Assembly (NCBI GenBank): GCA_964390955.1
Contig: CAYMKE010000020.1
Coordinates: forward strand, 1-20,882
Origin: CAYMKE01 sp964390955
GTDB taxonomy: Bacteria > Bacteroidota > Bacteroidia > Bacteroidales > JBBRXJ01
Direction of reading: 5' to 3'
DNA: 20,882 nt
Below are positions 17,312 to 20,882 of the stretch, piece after piece; positions within the stretch are counted from its first letter, which is position 1; each line of letters begins with the position of its first letter. The notes below the pieces were generated by a model, which saw only the letters and a program-made list of their open reading frames with translations, was not told where the DNA came from and did no database searches. Position numbers and translations under genes: made by a program.

Positions 17312-18742
17312 TTGTCCCAAAAAATAGCGATCATCGGAGCAGGCCCGGCAGGACTTACCGCCGGATATCAATTAACAAAACAAGGATATAGCGTTGATGT
17401 TTTTGAAGCAGACGGACAGGTAGGCGGAATGGCCAAATCCCTTGCTTTATGGAATCAGACCGTAGACATCGGGCCTCACCGGTTTTTTAGCAGCGACAAC
17501 CGGGTCAATGAATTCTGGCTCGAAGTGGTAGGCAATGATTATGAAATGGTGGAGAGGCTCACACGTATTTTTTATAAAAACAATTTTTTTAATTATCCCA
17601 TTAAAGCATTCAACGCGTTAAAAAATTTAGGCCCTTTCGAAGCAGCTAATTGCCTGATGAGCTTTTATATTCAACAATTCAAAAAATCAAAAAATACCGA
17701 TACATTCGAGGGCTGGGTGAGCGATAAATTCGGAAAACGTCTTTATGAAATATTTTTTAAAACTTACAGCGAAAAATTGTGGGGCATACCCTGCAGTGAA
17801 TTAGACGCTGATTTTGCAGCGCAACGTATTAAAAAATTTTCGCTCGGGGAAGCTGTAAAAAGCGCTTTATTGCCCCAAGCAGGAAAAAAACACAAAACAC
17901 TGGTTGATCAGTTTGCATACCCGGTGCGGGGAACCGGCATGGTTTATGAAAATATGGAACAATACATCAATCAGCATGGTGGCAGTGTACATTTGAACTC
18001 AAAAGTTAAAAAAGTGATGAATAAAGGCTTTAAAGCCACAGGCATCGAGCTTGAAGATGGCAAACAACTCAACTATGACATTGTTTTGTCTTCTATGCCA
18101 CTCACATTGATGGTCAACCAGCTTAATGACGTACCGGAGGAGATCATAGAACATACCAGGCATTTATTTTATCGAAACACCATTATCGTCTATCTCAATA
18201 TCAATGCAAAAGATTTATTTCCAGATAATTGGCTGTATGTACATTCGGCAGAACTAAACGCCGGGCGCATCACGAACTACAGAAACTGGCTGCCTACCCT
18301 GTATGGAAAAGAAGATAACACAATCCTTGCTATGGAATACTGGTGTTATGATGAAGATGACTTTTGGAAATGGCCGGATGAAAAACTCATTGAACTGGCT
18401 AAACATGAGATCAGACACACACGATTAATTGGTGATGCAGAAATAACCGCCGGACATGTATACCGAATTCACAGGAGTTATCCTGTTTATAAAACAGGGT
18501 ATAAGAAACATTTGCAACCTGTAGAGAATTATTTACAACAATTTGACAACCTCTATTGCATAGGCCGTTATGGAGCATTCAAATACAATAACCAGGATCA
18601 TTCCATTTTAATGGGCTTACTTGCTGCTGACAATATTGATGAAGGATATACAAAAAATAACCTTTGGAATATTAATACAGATTATGAAAGTTACCAGGAA
18701 AGTTCCGTGATTACCAAGACAGGATTGAAGAAACAAATTTGA
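17312..18742 (+). CDS. FAD-dependent oxidoreductase (protoporphyrinogen oxidase/UDP-galactopyranose mutase-like)
   Basis: From TTG 17312 the protein (476 residues) begins MSQKIAIIGAGPAGL, the usual spacing from start to the dinucleotide-binding motif (GAGPAG at 9-14). A longer start at TTG 17279 would add 11 residues but lies inside a probable promoter box. Further marks are VFEADGQVGGMA (second FAD motif), the substrate-side DIGPHRFFS, and KTYSEKLWGIPCSELDADFAAQRIK. The C-terminal YCIGRYGAFKYNNQDHSILMG resembles the flavin-binding end of amine-oxidase-like and UGM-like proteins. It occurs beside flippase and glycosyltransferase genes, so a sugar-nucleotide or polyprenol-linked redox role is more likely than heme synthesis (inference). 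I cannot name the substrate. Confidence 0.82.
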   Translation: MSQKIAIIGAGPAGLTAGYQLTKQGYSVDVFEADGQVGGMAKSLALWNQTVDIGPHRFFSSDNRVNEFWLEVVGNDYEMVERLTRIFYKNNFFNYPIKAFNALKNLGPFEAANCLMSFYIQQFKKSKNTDTFEGWVSDKFGKRLYEIFFKTYSEKLWGIPCSELDADFAAQRIKKFSLGEAVKSALLPQAGKKHKTLVDQFAYPVRGTGMVYENMEQYINQHGGSVHLNSKVKKVMNKGFKATGIELEDGKQLNYDIVLSSMPLTLMVNQLNDVPEEIIEHTRHLFYRNTIIVYLNINAKDLFPDNWLYVHSAELNAGRITNYRNWLPTLYGKEDNTILAMEYWCYDEDDFWKWPDEKLIELAKHEIRHTRLIGDAEITAGHVYRIHRSYPVYKTGYKKHLQPVENYLQQFDNLYCIGRYGAFKYNNQDHSILMGLLAADNIDEGYTKNNLWNINTDYESYQESSVITKTGLKKQI

Positions 18743-19047
18743 TATTTCCACCATTTTTTTTGTTTTATTACTATTTTAGTGGAAGTTGTCTCTAAGTATC
18801 CGCTATTCAGAATAGTTTTATTATAACCTTCTATGATTTTTCTGCCTTCCGGCCTCTGGCCTCTGCTCTTCATTCTAATAATCCTTTTTTTTACAATAAT
18901 TACAGTAGTACCATTCTTTTTTACGTTTACCACAATTTCTTAACATTATGTAGTTATCTTAAACAGTGCGTTGCATCGGGCTTTTTCATGCTCTAAATGC
19001 TTGTATATTTGTAAGTGTATTATTTAACCTTAAATTATTATTTAATT
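18743..19047. other. Spacer with decayed GGCCTCT repeats before the T9SS cargo gene
   Basis: About 300 bases lie between the oxidoreductase stop and the next start. The only GC-rich patch is a short tandem GGCCTCT GGCCTCT run at 18851-18864 with partial copies around it. The rest is AT-rich, with no gene or clear terminator. Confidence 0.5.
19004..19011 (+). promoter_or_regulatory. Putative -7 box TATATTTG for the T9SS cargo gene
   Basis: TATATTTG matches TAnnTTTG and would start a transcript near 19018, leaving a leader of about 30 bases before ATG 19048. This also argues against the upstream GTG at 19015 as the start. Confidence 0.45.
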
Positions 19048-19866
19048 ATGAAAAGAATTTATTTATTTTTATTAGGTCTTTTATTTGTATGTGTATTATC
19101 TGCAAGTGATTTTGTGTATACACCAACGGTTTTCTCTACAAATTTTGATGCAGATCGCGGTCCAAGCACAAACGAATTAATTGTTGGTGATACAGCTTTT
19201 AGGTGGATTAGTGTTGATTACTGGTTTACAGCAACATTCCAACAAACAGGCGGTGAATTAACGATTACAGATGGTGCAATGAGATCAGGTAATTTATATT
19301 TTTATTTAGACAGCTTCAATATTGATGTATCAGCAATGCCTTATATGTTGATCGAAGCAAAAGGTGATACCACGCTAGAAGAACACATCTTTGTAAAAGA
19401 TGGTAGTGGTGGTGGAAGTGATTTCGATATTTCCATTAACCTCACCCCTACGTATCAATCATTTGTTATTGGTTTATCAGGAGTCGGAAATTTAGATGTA
19501 AGTGACATTACAAGTCTTAAATTCAACAATACCGGCACATCTATTTCTGCAGCAAATGATAACCTTTATATCAAACACCTTGCAATAGGTGATACAACAA
19601 AAACAGTAATTTTAATTGATAACAATGAAATTGAAAATGAAGAATTGGTTTGCTATCCTAACCCGGTTCAAAACAAACTCAATGTTTCCGGTATTGAAGG
19701 CATTAGGAATGCTGTCATTACTGATTTAACCGGTAAAGTCCTCATGGTTATTGATGCTGCTGAAGTTGCTGATGGAATAGATGTTGCCGGCCTGGCTTCA
19801 GGTATGTACATCATAAGCATTGAAACAGCAAATGGAAAATTAGACGAAATTTTTATCAAAGAATAA
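19048..19866 (+). CDS. Secreted protein with C-terminal T9SS type A sorting domain
   Basis: Starting at ATG 19048 gives 272 residues opening with a clear signal peptide (MKRIYLFLLGLLFVCVLSAS). The GTG at 19015 would put eleven non-signal residues before it and is rejected. The middle region (about 25-190) is rich in beta-strand-like sequence with a GSGGGSD turn and may be a jelly roll. I do not recognise its family. The last about 75 residues are a type IX sorting domain: VCYPNPVQNKLNVSG, then DLTGKVL and the closing LASGMYIISIETANGKLDEIFIKE. The protein should cross the inner membrane by Sec and then be exported by the type IX machinery, and is often anchored to surface polysaccharide in this phylum. 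Its function is unknown. A strong terminator follows. Confidence 0.85.
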   Translation: MKRIYLFLLGLLFVCVLSASDFVYTPTVFSTNFDADRGPSTNELIVGDTAFRWISVDYWFTATFQQTGGELTITDGAMRSGNLYFYLDSFNIDVSAMPYMLIEAKGDTTLEEHIFVKDGSGGGSDFDISINLTPTYQSFVIGLSGVGNLDVSDITSLKFNNTGTSISAANDNLYIKHLAIGDTTKTVILIDNNEIENEELVCYPNPVQNKLNVSGIEGIRNAVITDLTGKVLMVIDAAEVADGIDVAGLASGMYIISIETANGKLDEIFIKE

Positions 19867-19900
19867 GATTTTTTTTCAGCACAAAAAAATAATAATATAA

Positions 19901-19938
19901 AAAAACTCACTCGAGGTACCGGAGTGAGTTTTTTTTTG
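19901..19938 (+). terminator. Rho-independent terminator after the T9SS cargo gene
   Basis: AAAAACTCACTC (19901-19912) pairs perfectly with GAGTGAGTTTTT (19922-19933) across a nine-base loop, followed by further T residues to 19937. It lies 35 bases after the stop codon, separating this gene from the FkbM gene. Confidence 0.9.
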
Positions 19939-19988
19939 TTTTCTAAAGTTGAAATATGAAACGAACATGAACTATAAAATAAAATGCT

Positions 19989-19996
19989 TATTTTTG
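19989..19996 (+). promoter_or_regulatory. Putative -7 box TATTTTTG for the FkbM gene
   Basis: TATTTTTG matches TAnnTTTG after the terminator, but the implied leader to ATG 20013 is only about ten bases and no -33 element is seen, so this is weak. Confidence 0.3.
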
Positions 19997-20012
19997 CCTT
20001 CCAAAAAAGCAC

Positions 20013-20747
20013 ATGATTAAACGGATTATTAAAAATTCAGCAAAACAGTTACTTACCTTTCTTGGTATAGATATAACCAAAAATCAACAATACGACAGGC
20101 AGACAAAGAAAGTAATGCAGCGAATCCTTAACGAAGATAGTAACTGTATTGATGTTGGGTGTTACAAAGGTGAGATACTGGATATGATGAAAAAACATGC
20201 TCCAAAAGGTAAGCATATTGGTTTTGAGCCAATCCCTGAATTTGCTGAAGCATTGAAAAAGAAATATCAGCATACAACCTGTGAAATCAGGCAAATTGCA
20301 TTATCTGATTCACAAGGGGATTCTGTTTATCAATATGTTAGCAACGCACCTGCATACAGTGGTATTGTACAACGTAAATACAATATTAAAAACCCAAAAA
20401 TAAAACAATTACATGTGCAAAAAGATACGTTAGATCATCAAATTGAAAAAGATATATCTGTGGATATGATAAAAATAGATGTGGAGGGTGGTGAACTATC
20501 TGTTTTACAAGGTGGAAAAACAATCATTAAAAAAAACCGCCCATATATCATTTTTGAATTTGGACTTGGAGCCTCTGAATATTATCATGCTACACCCGAA
20601 AAAATGTATGATTTATTGGTAAGTGATATGGGGCTGCAAATCACGTTAATGAAATATTGGCTTAAAGGTAAAAACTCTTTAAGTAAAGAGTCATTCTGCA
20701 ATCAGTATTATAAACAAAAGAATCATTATTTTCTTGCCTGTCCATAA
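20013..20747 (+). CDS. FkbM family SAM-dependent methyltransferase
   Basis: The 244-residue protein carries the FkbM O-methyltransferase pattern: VGCYKGEIL (motif I, near 47-56), the acidic residue in GFEPIPEF (about 70-78), IALSDSQGDSVYQY, the core KIDVEGGELSVLQGG, and the late PYIIFEFG. Members methylate hydroxyls of sugars, macrolides or other glycans in the cytoplasm. Its placement near a glycan block suggests a sugar substrate (inference). The ATG start is the first in frame, and it is probably a single-gene unit after the strong terminator. The usual family length of about 200-270 residues is met. Confidence 0.9.
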   Translation: MIKRIIKNSAKQLLTFLGIDITKNQQYDRQTKKVMQRILNEDSNCIDVGCYKGEILDMMKKHAPKGKHIGFEPIPEFAEALKKKYQHTTCEIRQIALSDSQGDSVYQYVSNAPAYSGIVQRKYNIKNPKIKQLHVQKDTLDHQIEKDISVDMIKIDVEGGELSVLQGGKTIIKKNRPYIIFEFGLGASEYYHATPEKMYDLLVSDMGLQITLMKYWLKGKNSLSKESFCNQYYKQKNHYFLACP

Positions 20748-20784
20748 TGTACAATACCAGAGTAGAGTTTGAGCAACAGGATAT

Positions 20785-20829
20785 AAGTTACTAAGTTGAG
20801 AAGTTTAGAAGTTACTAAGTTTAGGCTCT
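20785..20829 (+). repeat. Dispersed AAGTTACTAAGTT repeat, copy 2
   Basis: AAGTTACTAAGTT occurs twice (20785-20797 and 20809-20821), the second running into TTTAGGCTCT. The same blocks occur inverted at 3694-3722. The repeat ends a few bases before a MITE end at 20833. Confidence 0.55.
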
Positions 20830-20832
20830 ATT

Positions 20833-20882
20833 TAGTGTTTGTCCATAATGTCCGCTAACTTCGTTACGCTTGCCCCAAAATT
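20833..20882. mobile_element. Partial MITE-like element at the window edge
   Basis: The segment begins TAGTGTTTGTCCATAATGTCC and continues through ACTTCGTTACGC and CCCCAAAATT to the last base. It aligns with the first about 45 bases of the element at 15297 (TAGTGTTTGTCTATAAAGTCC, then CTTCGTTGTTGCTC, then AAAATT), with small indels. The rest lies outside the window, so the far end cannot be checked. Confidence 0.6.

Noticed and set aside
19015..19047. GTG start at 19015 for the T9SS cargo
   Set aside because: It would put eleven residues ahead of a textbook signal peptide and lies at the predicted transcript start.

Overview
The window looks like accessory chromosome of a Bacteroidota bacterium. 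Three things point there: base composition is very AT-rich, one secreted protein ends in a type IX secretion (T9SS) type A sorting domain, and several genes have a TAnnTTTG box (the Bacteroidota -7 promoter element) just upstream. I saw no rRNA, tRNA or CRISPR array.

Layout. (1) 1-3234: two leftward genes, a PLP-dependent alpha-oxoamine synthase with an unusual N-terminal extension and a membrane-anchored SpoIIE/PP2C-type phosphatase. (2) 3235-5235: a gene-poor mobile patch. It holds a decayed IS630-family element whose ends I place at 3811 and 4922, and a 166-bp MITE-like element (4921-5086) that shares the terminal TA of the IS. (3) 5236-17196: a surface-glycan block. It contains a flippase-like membrane protein, a SAM methyltransferase, two polyprenyl-phosphate-sugar-synthase-like GT2 enzymes, three large multi-pass membrane proteins (one clearly GT-C-like, two GT-C-like by layout only) and a Wzx-type flippase. 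(4) 17312-18742: an FAD-dependent oxidoreductase of the protoporphyrinogen oxidase/UDP-galactopyranose mutase-like fold, divergent from the flippase. (5) 19048-20747: a T9SS cargo protein with its own terminator, then an FkbM methyltransferase. The right edge enters another copy of the MITE family found at 15297-15442.

How the genes may work together (inference). Each GT2 enzyme would load a sugar on polyprenyl phosphate at the cytoplasmic face. The large membrane proteins beside it would use that lipid-linked sugar on the outer face of the inner membrane. The Wzx and PF03706-like proteins would move lipid-linked intermediates, and the methyltransferases would decorate the glycan. The two GT2/membrane-protein modules face each other (7102-12683 rightward, 15271-12728 leftward).

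The most notable signals are these. The adjacent membrane proteins at 8045 and 10533 have unrelated-looking membrane parts but share a C-terminal jelly-roll-like domain (132 of 169 residues identical by hand count). Inside it lies a sharply bounded 210-bp tract about 95% identical at DNA level, flanked by about 70-75%, which is a gene-conversion signature. The second signal is a set of TA-flanked TAGTGT...ACACTA elements: one IS630 copy and two MITE families.
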